Part shown: piece after piece, positions 42,697 to 51,559 of the stretch
Numbering within the stretch: position 1 is the first letter of the stretch
Layout of the letters: each line of letters starts with the position of its first letter
Source of the DNA: Streptomyces sp. NBRC 110028
GTDB lineage: Bacteria > Actinomycetota > Actinomycetes > Streptomycetales > Streptomycetaceae
Length of the DNA stretch: 64,000 nucleotides
Direction of reading: 5' to 3'
Assembly: GCF_001417735.1 (NCBI RefSeq)
Contig: NZ_BBUZ01000022.1
Span: forward strand, 682,001 to 746,000
The notes under the pieces: generated by a model
Database searches by the model: none
Seen by the model: the letters and a program-made list of their open reading frames with translations, nothing else
Told to the model about the DNA's origin: nothing
Program-made: the position numbers and the translations under genes

Positions 42697-43893
42697 GTGC
42701 AGCGCCTCTACGACTTTCTCCGCAGCCATCCGACAGGGGTGGACACCTTCTGGGGCGTCCTTCTCTTCGGCTGCGGTCTCCTGTGGCTCGTACAGGCGAC
42801 CCCGGGCCATGAGCCACCGCTCGCGGCCGTGCCGATCACGCTGGCGCTGTGCGCGGCCGTCGCGCTGCGCCGCCGCGCCCCCGCGGTGATGCTGGGGCTG
42901 GTCATCGCGTGCGGCATCGCCCAACTCGCGCTGGACGTGCGGATCAACGTCGTCGACTTCGCGATGCTGGTGATCGTCTACACCGCCGCGTGCACCGCCG
43001 GGCGCCGTACCTCCCGGCTGGCCCTGGCCGCCGCGATCTGCGCACCGTCGCTCGCCACCCTCCGCTGGCCCGGCACACACGAGTCATCGGGCGAGGCCGC
43101 CGTCTCGACGGTCTTCGTCACCATCCCCTTCGTCCTGGCCTGGGTGCTCGGCGACTCGATCCGCACCCGCCGCGCCTACTACGCCCAGCTGGAGGAGCGC
43201 GCCTCCCGGCTGGAGAGGGAGCGCGAGGCGCAGTCGAAGGTCGCGGTCGCCGCCGAACGCGCCCGGATCGCGCGCGAGCTGCACGACGTCGTCGCGCACA
43301 ACGTGTCGGTGATGGTCGTTCAGGCGGACGGCGCCGCGTACGTCCTGGACGCCTCCCCGGACCAGGCCCGGCAGGCGCTGGAAACGATCTCCGGAACCGG
43401 CCGCCAGGCCCTCGCCGAGATGCGGCGGCTGCTGGGCGTGCTGCGCACCGGGGAGCCGGGGGAGGCCGGCGACTACGTCCCGCAGCCGGACGTCGAGCAG
43501 ATCGACGAACTGGTCGAGCAGGCCCGCGGCTCCGGGCTCCCGGTGGACTTCAAGGTCGTCGGCAGCCCGCGCCAGCTGCCCAGCGGCGTGGAGCTGACCG
43601 CGTACCGCATCGTGCAGGAAGCGCTCACCAACACCCGTAAGCACGGCGGCCCCGACGTCGGCGCCAGCGTCCGCATCACCTACTTCGACGACGGTCTCGG
43701 CCTGCTGGTCGAGGACGACGGCCGGGGCGCCCAGCGCGAGTTGTACGAGGACGGCGGCGCCGACGGCAGCGGCCACGGGCTGATCGGAATGCGCGAGCGC
43801 GTCGGCATGGTCGGTGGCACGCTCGACGCGGGCCCGCGCCCGGGCGGCGGCTTCCGCATCAGCGCGCTGCTGCCGCTGAAACCGGCGGGATGA
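42697..43893 (+). CDS. NarL-type sensor histidine kinase
   Basis: A 398-residue HisKA_3 kinase. Four to five membrane helices occupy residues 17-150 with almost no extracellular domain. The phosphoacceptor is His196 in RIARELHDVVAHNVSVM, the N box is EALTNTRKHGG and the G box GHGLIGMRERV. It autophosphorylates in response to a membrane-associated signal and passes phosphate to the regulator encoded 167 bp downstream. GTG start. The pair appears to be separately transcribed, since a repeat array lies between them. Confidence 0.9.
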   Translation: MQRLYDFLRSHPTGVDTFWGVLLFGCGLLWLVQATPGHEPPLAAVPITLALCAAVALRRRAPAVMLGLVIACGIAQLALDVRINVVDFAMLVIVYTAACTAGRRTSRLALAAAICAPSLATLRWPGTHESSGEAAVSTVFVTIPFVLAWVLGDSIRTRRAYYAQLEERASRLEREREAQSKVAVAAERARIARELHDVVAHNVSVMVVQADGAAYVLDASPDQARQALETISGTGRQALAEMRRLLGVLRTGEPGEAGDYVPQPDVEQIDELVEQARGSGLPVDFKVVGSPRQLPSGVELTAYRIVQEALTNTRKHGGPDVGASVRITYFDDGLGLLVEDDGRGAQRELYEDGGADGSGHGLIGMRERVGMVGGTLDAGPRPGGGFRISALLPLKPAG

Positions 43894-43911
43894 GCCGCGG
43901 GCACCCGTCCG

Positions 43912-44000
43912 CGCGTACGTGGTACCGCGCGTATGCGGGGCTGCGCGTATGTGGGGAGTGCGCGTATGGGGGGAGTGCGCGTACGTGGAGCTGTGTGTAC
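43912..44000. repeat. 16-17-bp degenerate tandem repeat upstream of the response regulator
   Basis: Six imperfect copies beginning CGCGTA(T/C)G and continuing G-rich start at 43912, 43928, 43944, 43961, 43978 and 43994. The best two differ at one base (CGCGTATGTGGGGAGTG and CGCGTATGGGGGGAGTG). They fill half of the gap between the kinase and regulator genes, ending about 60 bp before the regulator start. Confidence 0.8.
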
Positions 44001-44060
44001 GTAGGTGGTGAGCGCCGTACGGAGCGCGCGCCGAGGAAGCCGAGGGAAGGGACCGACCGG

Positions 44061-44756
44061 ATGTCGATCCGCGTCATGCTCGTCGATGACCAGGTGCTGC
44101 TGCGCACCGGTTTCCGTATGGTGCTCGCCGCCCAGCCCGATATGGAGGTCGTCGCCGAGGCGGGCGACGGGCTCGAGGCGCTGGAGGCGGTGCGCTCCGC
44201 CGAGGTGGATGTCGTCCTGATGGACGTCAGGATGCCGAAGCTGGACGGAGTGGAGGCGACCCGGCGCATCTGTGAGCGCGAAGGGGCGCCGCGGGTACTC
44301 ATCCTGACCACCTTCGATCTGGACGAGTACGCCTTCTCCGCGCTCAAGGCGGGCGCGAGCGGCTTCATGCTCAAGGACGTGCCGCCGGGCGAACTGCTCA
44401 CCGCGATCCGCGCGGTCCACAGCGGTGACGCGGTCGTCGCGCCCAGCACCACGCGCCGCCTGCTGAACCGCTTCGCGCCGATGCTCCCGGGCACGGGCGG
44501 CGGCCTCGGCTCCCGGTCCGCCACGGCGGCCCGGCCCGAGCTGGACCGGCTCACCGACCGCGAGCGCGAGGTGATGCTGCTCGTCGCCCAGGGGCTGTCG
44601 AACGGTGAGATAGCCGGCCGCCTGGTGCTGTCCGAGGCGACCGTGAAGACGCACGTGGGCCGCATCCTCACCAAGCTGGAGCTGCGGGACCGGGTGCAGG
44701 TGGTGGTGATGGCCTACGAGACGGGCCTCGTGCGGGCGGGAGGCGCCCCCCGCTGA
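44061..44756 (+). CDS. NarL/LuxR-family response regulator
   Basis: A 231-residue regulator. The receiver domain has Asp55 in VVLMDVRMP as phosphoacceptor, Asp9/Asp10 as acidic pocket, and Lys in FMLKDVPPGE. A LuxR-type helix-turn-helix is at about 160-225 (LTDREREVMLLVAQGLSNGEI). It should be phosphorylated by the upstream kinase. The ATG at 44061 follows AAGGGA. It contains a linker rich in Gly/Ser at about 147-158. Confidence 0.92.
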   Translation: MSIRVMLVDDQVLLRTGFRMVLAAQPDMEVVAEAGDGLEALEAVRSAEVDVVLMDVRMPKLDGVEATRRICEREGAPRVLILTTFDLDEYAFSALKAGASGFMLKDVPPGELLTAIRAVHSGDAVVAPSTTRRLLNRFAPMLPGTGGGLGSRSATAARPELDRLTDREREVMLLVAQGLSNGEIAGRLVLSEATVKTHVGRILTKLELRDRVQVVVMAYETGLVRAGGAPR

Positions 44757-44772
44757 GGGGCGCGGGGCCCGG

Positions 44773-45864
44773 CTACCGCAGGACGCCCTCCAGGAAGTCG
44801 CTCCCCAGCCGCGCCACCGCCGCCAACTCCAGCTGGTGCAGGACATACCGCCCGCGCCGCCGGGTCTGCAGCAGCCCGGCCTTCTTCAGGACGGCGATGT
44901 GCCGGGAGACCTCCGGGGGCGTGATGGCGTACGCCTCGGCCAGCTCACCAGTGGTGTGCGGCCCCCGGGCCAGCGCGCGGCAGATGCGCATCCGCATCGG
45001 GTGGGCCAGGGCCTCCAGCCGCTGCTGGACGAGCTGCAGGGCGGCGGGCGGGGCGAGTTCGGGCTGGGCGACCGGGTACTGGATCACCGGTTGCCAGCCC
45101 GGCGCGTGCACCAGCAGCAGATGCGGCCGGCCGAAGGTCGTCGGGATGAGGGTCAGCCCGCTCCCGGTCGCCGTCGTACGCCCCGCGGCCAGCTTGTCGA
45201 CCAGGATGCGCGACCGCCCGTCCGCCCCCTCCTCGACCGACAGCGCGGCCGAGGCCGCCGCCAGCGCCTCCGCGAGCCCCTTGCGCTGCAGCAGCTCGCC
45301 CTTGTGGCGGGCGTCGGTGGCGAGCTGGACCCGCACTCGCCGCCAGGTGTCCGCGAAGAACGCCTGATCGCAGTCCTCCAGCAGCCGGCGCAGCCACACC
45401 CGCAGCCCGTCCGGGTCCACCAGCATGCGGTCCACGAAAGCCAGTTGCCGTGGCCCACGGGCCCGGGCCAGGTCCCGGATCCGGTCCCGCTCGCCCTGGT
45501 CGACCAGCGGCGACGGCGTCGGCCGGTCGTAGCTGGCGGAGCAGCTGATCTCGAAGGCGGCCGCCACGAACGCCTCGTCGTCGATCCGGTCCAGCGCGTC
45601 CAGTTCCTCGGCGAGCGTCGCCCCGGGGGCGGACGGCAGCAGCAGGTCGGAACGGGCCGTGCCCCACAGGAAGTCCGCCTCGCACAGCCGGTCGGCGAGA
45701 TCGGGCTTGAGGGAGGCGGCGGTCGCGGTGGCCCAGCCGTGCAGCCCGGGGTGGTGGCCGGGCTCGTACAGCACGTGCAGCGCGGCGCCCAGTTCCGCGA
45801 GCGGGGACGGACTGAAGACGATGCGCTCGGGCGGCAGCCCGGTGATGTCCACGACATTTGCCAT
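44773..45864 (-). CDS. ArsR-like winged-helix regulator with large N-terminal domain (DUF5937-like)
   Basis: A 363-residue protein. The N-terminal ~260 residues resemble the DUF5937 domain (FSPSPLAELGAALHVLYEPG). The C-terminal ~90 form an ArsR-type winged helix (MRMRICRALARGPHTTGELAEAY, then PEVSRHIAVLKKAGLL). No cysteine metal site is seen in the DNA-binding helix, so a non-metal signal is likely. The start is uncertain between 45864 and 45873. A large palindrome lies 36 bp upstream, in the region shared with the divergent small gene, and is its probable operator. Confidence 0.82.
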   Translation of the reverse strand: MANVVDITGLPPERIVFSPSPLAELGAALHVLYEPGHHPGLHGWATATAASLKPDLADRLCEADFLWGTARSDLLLPSAPGATLAEELDALDRIDDEAFVAAAFEISCSASYDRPTPSPLVDQGERDRIRDLARARGPRQLAFVDRMLVDPDGLRVWLRRLLEDCDQAFFADTWRRVRVQLATDARHKGELLQRKGLAEALAAASAALSVEEGADGRSRILVDKLAAGRTTATGSGLTLIPTTFGRPHLLLVHAPGWQPVIQYPVAQPELAPPAALQLVQQRLEALAHPMRMRICRALARGPHTTGELAEAYAITPPEVSRHIAVLKKAGLLQTRRRGRYVLHQLELAAVARLGSDFLEGVLR

Positions 45865-45900
45865 GCCCCTCATGGTGCGGCAGCCCGCGCCCCATCCCGA

Positions 45901-45929
45901 CCTCGATTGACGGCGATCGTCAACCGAGG
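45901..45929. promoter_or_regulatory. Palindromic operator between ArsR-like and small divergent gene
   Basis: Arms CCTCGATTGACG (45901-45912) and CGTCAACCGAGG (45918-45929) are complementary at 11 of 12 positions around GCGAT. TTGACG within the left arm is a -35-like hexamer. The position between divergent genes, one encoding a winged-helix repressor, fits autoregulation. Confidence 0.6.
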
Positions 45930-45964
45930 TGACGGGCGGCGGTGGGCGGTCCGACGCTCGTGTC

Positions 45965-46318
45965 ATGTCCCTCACCCAGCAGTACGCACTCGACCTGTAC
46001 CGGGCTGCCCAGCGCGGCGAGCCCGCCCCGCCCGCCCCCGGCCAGGGCGACTGGCGCGCCCTCCGGACGCTGCGCGAGTACCGCGACTTCCAGGCCGTGA
46101 TCGCGGAACGCCCGGCCCGGCGCCGCCGCGGGGCCGTCCTGCGGGCGCTCCGGGCGCTCCGGGCGGCGGCGGGAACGGTCCGGGCCGTACGCACCGCCCG
46201 GCCCGTACGGCTCGTATGGCCTGTACGCACCGCACAGCCGTCGGCCACCGGGCCGCTGCGCGGGGCCGCCCCCGCCCGCCCGGCCGCGGACCCGTCCTCG
46301 TGCCCGACCACCGGCTGA
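45965..46318 (+). CDS. Small Arg/Ala-rich hypothetical protein
   Basis: A 117-residue protein. The first 45 residues look like a genuine folded peptide (SLTQQYALDLYRAAQRGEP, then LREYRDFQAVIAER). The rest is Arg/Ala/Pro-rich and may be disordered. It is transcribed away from the ArsR-like gene and shares its palindrome, so it may be the regulated partner. I do not recognise the family. The ATG at 45965 has no strong ribosome-binding site. Confidence 0.5.
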   Translation: MSLTQQYALDLYRAAQRGEPAPPAPGQGDWRALRTLREYRDFQAVIAERPARRRRGAVLRALRALRAAAGTVRAVRTARPVRLVWPVRTAQPSATGPLRGAAPARPAADPSSCPTTG

Positions 46319-46326
46319 GCACCGCT

Positions 46327-46437
46327 TGTCCGTCCCGTGCGTCCCGTGTGTCCTGTGTGTCCCGTGCGTCCTGGCCGTCCTATCCGTCCCGTCCTATCCG
46401 TCCCGTCCTATCCGTCCCGTCCGGTCCGGCCGTCCCT
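46327..46437. repeat. Pyrimidine-rich tandem repeats
   Basis: Three perfect copies of CGTCCTATCCGTCC (46376, 46390, 46404) and a degenerate fourth (to 46431) follow about 45 bp of looser (T)GTCCCGTG-like units. The array lies between the convergent small gene and the aldolase-like gene. It shows no hairpin and no coding potential. Confidence 0.85.
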
Positions 46438-46442
46438 CCGGC

Positions 46443-47639
46443 TCAGGCGTCGTCGTCCGGGCCGTCCTCGGCCAGCACCGCCCGCACCCGCGTCAGGAAG
46501 GCGGCGACCGCCTCCGTCACCTCCTCCGCCGTCCAGCCCAGCGCGGGCGCGGCCACCGTCACCTCGGACATGGCCAGACCGGGCGGCCCCGGCTCCCACC
46601 AGCGCCGGAACAGCGTCGTCCGGGTCTCCTCGGCCAGCCGTATCCCCGCCTCGTCCAGCACGCGCGCCGGATATGGCAGCCACACCTGGAACTGATGGGT
46701 GTGCGGCACCTCCGGGTGCACCCGGGACCAGGCCACCCCGGCCGCCGCGAACGCCTCGCGCATCGCCCGCGCCACCACCGCCGCATGGGCCACATACGAC
46801 GGCAGCCGTGGCAGTTCCCCGTCCAGACCGGCCAGGGCGGCGAGCGCCGTGGGCCACTGCTGGAACACCTGGCCGCCGTACCGGTGGCGCCATGCCACCG
46901 CCTCCGCGATCAGCGACTCCGGCCCCGCCAGCGCGGCCCCGGCCATGCCGCCGAGCGACTTGTAGAAGGACACGTACACCGTGTCCGCGAGGGCGGCGAT
47001 CTCCGGAAGCCCGTGCCCGAAGCGCGTGGCGCACTCCCACAGCCGGGCCCCGTCGAAGTGGACCACCGCCTCCCGCTCACGGGCGGCCTCCACGACGGCG
47101 ACCAGGTCGTCCCACTCGGGCAGCACGAAGCCCGCGTCGCGCAGCGGCAGTTCCAGGGCGAGCGTGCCGAAGGGCTCGTCCAGCTCGCGGATCTCGGCGG
47201 CGGTGGGCAGCCGTGGCTCGCTGGTCGGCCGCACCGCGCGCAGCCCGCTCACCGTCAGATACGCGTCCCGTTCGTGCACCTCCAGATGGGCCAGCGGATG
47301 GACGGCCACCACCGGATTGCCGGTGCGCCCCGCCCAGGCGCGCAGCGCGATCTGCTGGGCCATGGTGCCGGTGGGGAAGAAGGCCGCGGCCTCCATGCCG
47401 AGCAGGTCCGCGACCCGCCGCTCCAGCCTTTCCACCACCCCGTCCCCGTACCCGTCCACCCAGTCGTCGAGGGCGCCGTCGAGGCCCGGGGCGGCGGCGG
47501 TCAGGGCCGCCAGCCGCTCGCCGATCCGCTGCTCCGCCGGGCCGCGCGCGAGGGTCCGCTCGGAGCCGTGCCAGGCGGCGAGCCGGCGCGCCCGAGCCGC
47601 CTGCTCGGTCCCCTCTGCCGGAGAAGCCTCATCCGTCAC
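46443..47639 (-). CDS. Threonine aldolase/beta-eliminating lyase family PLP enzyme
   Basis: A 398-residue fold-type I PLP enzyme of the beta-eliminating lyase (threonine aldolase) family. The cofactor lysine lies in VYVSFYKSLGGMAG, with upstream VVHFDGARLWE supplying the Asp, and FFPTGTMAQQIALRAW at about 90-105 as the N-terminal signature. It probably cleaves threonine or a related beta-hydroxy amino acid to glycine and an aldehyde. The N-terminal ~40 residues are an extension. GTG 47639 is chosen; GTGs at 47645 and 47648 are also in frame. Confidence 0.82.
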   Translation of the reverse strand: MTDEASPAEGTEQAARARRLAAWHGSERTLARGPAEQRIGERLAALTAAAPGLDGALDDWVDGYGDGVVERLERRVADLLGMEAAAFFPTGTMAQQIALRAWAGRTGNPVVAVHPLAHLEVHERDAYLTVSGLRAVRPTSEPRLPTAAEIRELDEPFGTLALELPLRDAGFVLPEWDDLVAVVEAAREREAVVHFDGARLWECATRFGHGLPEIAALADTVYVSFYKSLGGMAGAALAGPESLIAEAVAWRHRYGGQVFQQWPTALAALAGLDGELPRLPSYVAHAAVVARAMREAFAAAGVAWSRVHPEVPHTHQFQVWLPYPARVLDEAGIRLAEETRTTLFRRWWEPGPPGLAMSEVTVAAPALGWTAEEVTEAVAAFLTRVRAVLAEDGPDDDA

Positions 47640-47725
47640 GTCCACCACACCACCACATCCCCCGCATCCGCCATGTCGGCCATGTCGGCCATGATCCGAT
47701 GATGACCCACGCACAGGTCACCCCC

Positions 47726-47778
47726 GGAGTTGTCCACAGGCGGCGGCAGGAGGCGCCGGGCGGAGTTATCCACAGGCG
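47726..47778 (+). promoter_or_regulatory. Two DnaA-box sequences in tandem
   Basis: TTGTCCACA (47730-47738) and TTATCCACA (47766-47774) are the preferred Streptomyces and E. coli DnaA boxes. Each lies in a 17-bp direct repeat, GGAGTT(G/A)TCCACAGGCG, 36 bp apart in the same orientation. They are about 100 bp upstream of the coenzyme A/NAD operon and far from dnaA/dnaN, which are not in this window. Confidence 0.7.
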
Positions 47779-47871
47779 TGGGGACGCGCCCAGTCCCCCA
47801 GGGGCACTCGCGTAGCATGGCGGGGAATCGTCCGGTACCCCCTGAGGACTGGAACGGAAGGCCGCAGACGC

Positions 47872-48807
47872 GTGAACGCACATCCACTTCCCGAGCCGCG
47901 GGACCGCCCGGCCCGGCTCACCGTCGGCGTCGTCGGCGCCGGTCATGTCGGCCCGGCGCTCGCCGCCTCGCTGCGGCTGGCCGGGCACCGCCCCGTCGCC
48001 GCCTCCGGCGTCTCCGACGCCTCCGTGAGCCGGGCCGCCGCCCTGCTCCCCGAAGTCCCGATCGTCCCGCCCGCCGAGGTGCTGGCGCGGGCCGATCTGG
48101 TGCTGCTCACCGTCCCCGACGACGCCCTGCCCGAGCTGGTCGCGGGCCTCGCCGAGACCGGCGCGGTGCGCCCCGGCCAGTTGCTGGCGCACACCTCCGG
48201 CCGTTACGGCACCGGCGTGCTGGAGCCCGCCCTGCGGGCCGGTGCGCTGCCGCTCGCCCTGCACCCCGTGATGACCTTCACCGGCACCCCGGTCGACGTC
48301 CAGCGGCTCGCGGGCTGCTCCTTCGGCGTCACCGCCCCCGAGGAGCTGCGGCTCGCGGCCGAGGCGCTGGTCATCGAGATGGGCGGCGAGCCCGAGTGGG
48401 TCGCGGAGGAGTCCCGTCCGCTGTATCACGCGGCCCTCGCCATCGGCGCCAACCACCTGGTCACCCTGGTAGCCCAGGCCATGGAGCTGCTGCGCGCCTC
48501 CGGGGTCGAGGCGCCCGACCGGATGCTCGGCCCGCTGCTCGGCGCCGCCCTGGACAACTCGCTGCGCAGCGGCGACGCCGCGCTCACCGGCCCGGTCGCG
48601 CGCGGCGACGCGGGCACGGTCGCCGTGCATGTCCAGGAGCTGCGGCGGCACGCGCCGCAGACCGTCGCCGGATATCTCGCGATGGCCCGGGCCACGGCGG
48701 ACCGGGCGCTCGCGCACGGCACACTCAAGCCGGAGCTGGCGGAGAACCTGCTGGGCGTTCTGTCGGATGTCTCGGATGCCCGGGGCCGGGGAGGAGCGGG
48801 ATCATGA
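47872..48807 (+). CDS. Rossmann-like/DUF2520 protein, possible ketopantoate reductase
   Basis: A 311-residue protein with an NAD(P)-binding motif [17 protein letters not shown] (about 18-34), followed by a DUF2520 domain ([11 protein letters not shown], then [20 protein letters not shown]). Members of this COG include PanG, a ketopantoate reductase. Here the gene overlaps panC by four bases (ATGA), directly before the step that uses pantoate. A pantoate-forming role is therefore a reasonable inference but unproven, since IlvC or PanE could also do it. GTG start; ribosome-binding site GGAACGGAAGG. Confidence 0.85.
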   Translation: MNAHPLPEPRDRPARLTVGVVGAGHVGPALAASLRLAGHRPVAASGVSDASVSRAAALLPEVPIVPPAEVLARADLVLLTVPDDALPELVAGLAETGAVRPGQLLAHTSGRYGTGVLEPALRAGALPLALHPVMTFTGTPVDVQRLAGCSFGVTAPEELRLAAEALVIEMGGEPEWVAEESRPLYHAALAIGANHLVTLVAQAMELLRASGVEAPDRMLGPLLGAALDNSLRSGDAALTGPVARGDAGTVAVHVQELRRHAPQTVAGYLAMARATADRALAHGTLKPELAENLLGVLSDVSDARGRGGAGS

Positions 48808-49781
48808 GCCCGAAGCTGTGGACCAAGCCGAGACCCGGTGAGCCGGACGTCGAGCTGTTCGCGCGCCGCGCGGACTTCGACGCGGCGCTGGCGCACTTCG
48901 CCGCGCCGGGGCGTACGGCCGTCGTCATGACCATGGGCGCGCTGCACGACGGGCACGCCTCGCTGATCCGCGCCGCGCGCGACCGGGTCGGCGCCAAGGG
49001 CCTCGTCACCGTCACCGTCTTCGTCAACCCGCTGCAGTTCGGCGCGGGCGAGGACCTGGACCGCTATCCGCGCACGCTCGACGCCGACCTGGAGGTCGCG
49101 GCCGCCGCCGGCGCGGACATCGTCTTCGCCCCCTCGGCCGAGGAGGTGTACGGCGGCGGCGAGCCGCGGATACGGATGGCCGCCGGGGCCATGGGCGAGG
49201 GGTACGAGGGCGCCTCCCGGCCCGGCCACTTCGACGGGGTGCTCACCGTCGTCGCCAAGCTGCTCCACCTCACCCGCCCGGACTTCGCCTTCTTCGGCGA
49301 GAAGGACGCGCAGCAGCTGGTGCTGGTCCGCCGGATGGTGCGGGACCTGGACTTCCCGGTGGAGATCGTCGGCGTCCCCACGGTCCGGGAGGGCGACGGG
49401 CTCGCCCTCTCCAGCCGTAACCGCTATCTGTCGGCGCCGGAGCGGGACACCGCGCTGGCCCTGTCCCGGGCGCTGTTCGCGGGGCGTGACGCGGGGCTGC
49501 TGGCGGCGCGGGCCGCCGGGGGCACCGGAGGCGGTGATACGGACGGCCTCGTCCGGGTCGCCTCGCCCGGCGCGGTGCGGGCCGCGGCGCGCGCGGTGCT
49601 GGAGGAGGCGGCCCTCCTCGAACCACCGCTCGCCCTCGACTACCTGGACCTGATCGACCCGGTGGGCTTCACCGAGGCGCCCGACGACCACACCGGCGAG
49701 GCCGTCCTGGCCGTCGCCGCCAAGGTCGGCTCCACGCGGCTGATCGACAACATCCGGCTGCGGTTCGGAGCGGACGCGTGA
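48804..49781 (+). CDS. panC: Pantoate--beta-alanine ligase
   Basis: A 325-residue pantothenate synthetase joining pantoate and beta-alanine with ATP. The nucleotidyl-transferase motif appears as [13 protein letters not shown] (about 43-55) and the KMSKS-like loop as [19 protein letters not shown] is the ATP-binding block. A Gly-rich insertion (about 228-240) precedes the C-terminal domain. It overlaps both neighbours (ATGA and GTGA), so the operon is tightly coupled. Confidence 0.96.
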   Translation: MSPKLWTKPRPGEPDVELFARRADFDAALAHFAAPGRTAVVMTMGALHDGHASLIRAARDRVGAKGLVTVTVFVNPLQFGAGEDLDRYPRTLDADLEVAAAAGADIVFAPSAEEVYGGGEPRIRMAAGAMGEGYEGASRPGHFDGVLTVVAKLLHLTRPDFAFFGEKDAQQLVLVRRMVRDLDFPVEIVGVPTVREGDGLALSSRNRYLSAPERDTALALSRALFAGRDAGLLAARAAGGTGGGDTDGLVRVASPGAVRAAARAVLEEAALLEPPLALDYLDLIDPVGFTEAPDDHTGEAVLAVAAKVGSTRLIDNIRLRFGADA

Positions 49782-51559
49782 GCGGGCCGATGACCGCGCC
49801 GTCCGCCGCCATGACCCCGTCCGCCGCGCTGCGCGCCCCCGCGCCGGGCTGGGCCACCGAGGCCGATGTCGTGGTCGTGGGCTCGGGCGTCGCGGGCCTG
49901 ACCGTGGCGCTGCGCTGCGCCGCCGCCGGGGCGAAGGTCACCGTCGTCACCAAGGCCCGCCTCGACGACGGCTCCACGCGCTGGGCCCAGGGCGGCATAG
50001 CCGCCGCCCTCGGCGAGGGCGACACCCCCGAGCAGCATCTCGACGACACGCTCGTCGCGGGCGCCGGGCTGTGCGACGAGCGGGCCGTGCGGATGCTGGT
50101 CACCGAGGGCCCCGGCGCGGTCCACCGCCTCATCGGCACCGGCGCCCGCTTCGACGCCGACGACGACACCGGCGAGATCCTGCTGACCCGCGAGGGCGGC
50201 CACCACCGCCACCGCATCGCCCACGCGGGCGGCGACGCGACCGGCGCGGAGATCTCCCGCGCCCTGGTCGACGCGGTGCGCGCGGCCGGGATCGACACCG
50301 TCGAGAACGCCCTCGTGCTCGACCTCCTCAAGGACGCCTCCGGCCGCGCCGCGGGCGTCACCCTGCACGTCATGGGCGAGGGCGCGCGGGACGGCGTGGG
50401 CGCGGTCCACGCGGGCGCCGTCGTCCTCGCGACCGGCGGCATGGGCCAGGTCTTCTCCGCCACCACCAACCCCGCCGTCTCCACGGGCGACGGCGTCGCC
50501 CTCGCGCTGCGCGCCGGGGCGGAGGTGAGCGATCTGGAGTTCGTCCAGTTCCACCCCACCGTGCTGTGGCTCGGCCCGGAGGCCGAGGGGCAGCAGCCGC
50601 TGGTCTCCGAGGCGGTGCGGGGCGAGGGCGCCCACCTGGTGGACGCGGACGGCGTGCGCTTCATGGTGGGGCAGCACGAGCTGGCCGAGCTGGCGCCCCG
50701 CGACATCGTCGCCAAGGGCATCACGCGGCGGATGCGGGAGCAGGGCACCGAGCACATGTACCTGGACGCCCGCCACTTCGGCGCCCGGATGTGGGAGCAC
50801 CGCTTCCCGACCATCCTGGCCGCCTGCCGGTCCCACGGCATCGACCCGGTCACCCAGCCGATCCCGGTGGCCCCCGCCGCGCACTACGCCAGCGGCGGGG
50901 TGTGGACGGACCTGCGGGGGCGGACCACGGTGCCGGGGCTGTACGCGTGCGGGGAGACGGCCTGCACGGGCGTGCACGGCGCGAACCGGCTGGCGTCCAA
51001 CTCGCTGCTGGAGGGCCTGGTCTTCGCCGAGCGCATCGCGGCGGACATCGCCGAGCGCGACCCGGCGGACATCGCCGGCCCGACCCGCACACCGGGCCCC
51101 GCACCCCGGGACGCGGCCGCCCCCGAGGCGGGGCAGGGCGGGGGAGGGCCCCTGCTCGCCCCCGAGGCCCGGTACGCCGTCCAGCGCATCATGACCGCCG
51201 GCGCCGGAGTCCTCCGCTCCGCGACGAGCCTCGCCCACGCCGCCGGGCAGCTGGACCGCGTCCGGGACGACGCCGTCGAGACGCTGCGCCGCGACGGCAA
51301 GACGGCCGAGCCCGGCGTCGAGACCTGGGAGGCGACGAACCTCCTCCTCGTGGCCCGGGTCCTGGTGGCCGCCGCGCTCCGGCGCGAGGAGACCCGCGGC
51401 TGCCACTGGCGGGAGGACCGCCCCGACCGGGACGACGCGGCCTGGCGGCGGCACCTCCTGGTCACCCTCGGCCCCGACGGCTCGCTCGACGTCCGTACGA
51501 CGGACTCCGCGGCGTTCCCCTCACCCACCACCCGATCCGAGACGGAGTCCCACCCGTGA
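49778..51559 (+). CDS. nadB: L-aspartate oxidase
   Basis: A 593-residue flavoprotein. The FAD-binding loop is [17 protein letters not shown] (about 30-46), [13 protein letters not shown] covers the substrate-binding part and [20 protein letters not shown] (about 388-407) is the second FAD block. It oxidises aspartate to iminoaspartate for NAD synthesis. The next enzyme, quinolinate synthase (nadA), is not in this cluster. GTG start overlapping the panC stop. A ~35-residue Pro/Ala/Gly-rich insert (about 430-465) lies before the C-terminal helical domain. Confidence 0.96.
   Translation: MSGPMTAPSAAMTPSAALRAPAPGWATEADVVVVGSGVAGLTVALRCAAAGAKVTVVTKARLDDGSTRWAQGGIAAALGEGDTPEQHLDDTLVAGAGLCDERAVRMLVTEGPGAVHRLIGTGARFDADDDTGEILLTREGGHHRHRIAHAGGDATGAEISRALVDAVRAAGIDTVENALVLDLLKDASGRAAGVTLHVMGEGARDGVGAVHAGAVVLATGGMGQVFSATTNPAVSTGDGVALALRAGAEVSDLEFVQFHPTVLWLGPEAEGQQPLVSEAVRGEGAHLVDADGVRFMVGQHELAELAPRDIVAKGITRRMREQGTEHMYLDARHFGARMWEHRFPTILAACRSHGIDPVTQPIPVAPAAHYASGGVWTDLRGRTTVPGLYACGETACTGVHGANRLASNSLLEGLVFAERIAADIAERDPADIAGPTRTPGPAPRDAAAPEAGQGGGGPLLAPEARYAVQRIMTAGAGVLRSATSLAHAAGQLDRVRDDAVETLRRDGKTAEPGVETWEATNLLLVARVLVAAALRREETRGCHWREDRPDRDDAAWRRHLLVTLGPDGSLDVRTTDSAAFPSPTTRSETESHP

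Noticed and set aside
47726..47778. Chromosomal origin of replication
   Set aside because: Only two DnaA boxes and no dnaA, dnaN, rpmH or gyrase genes are nearby; Streptomyces origins have many boxes.
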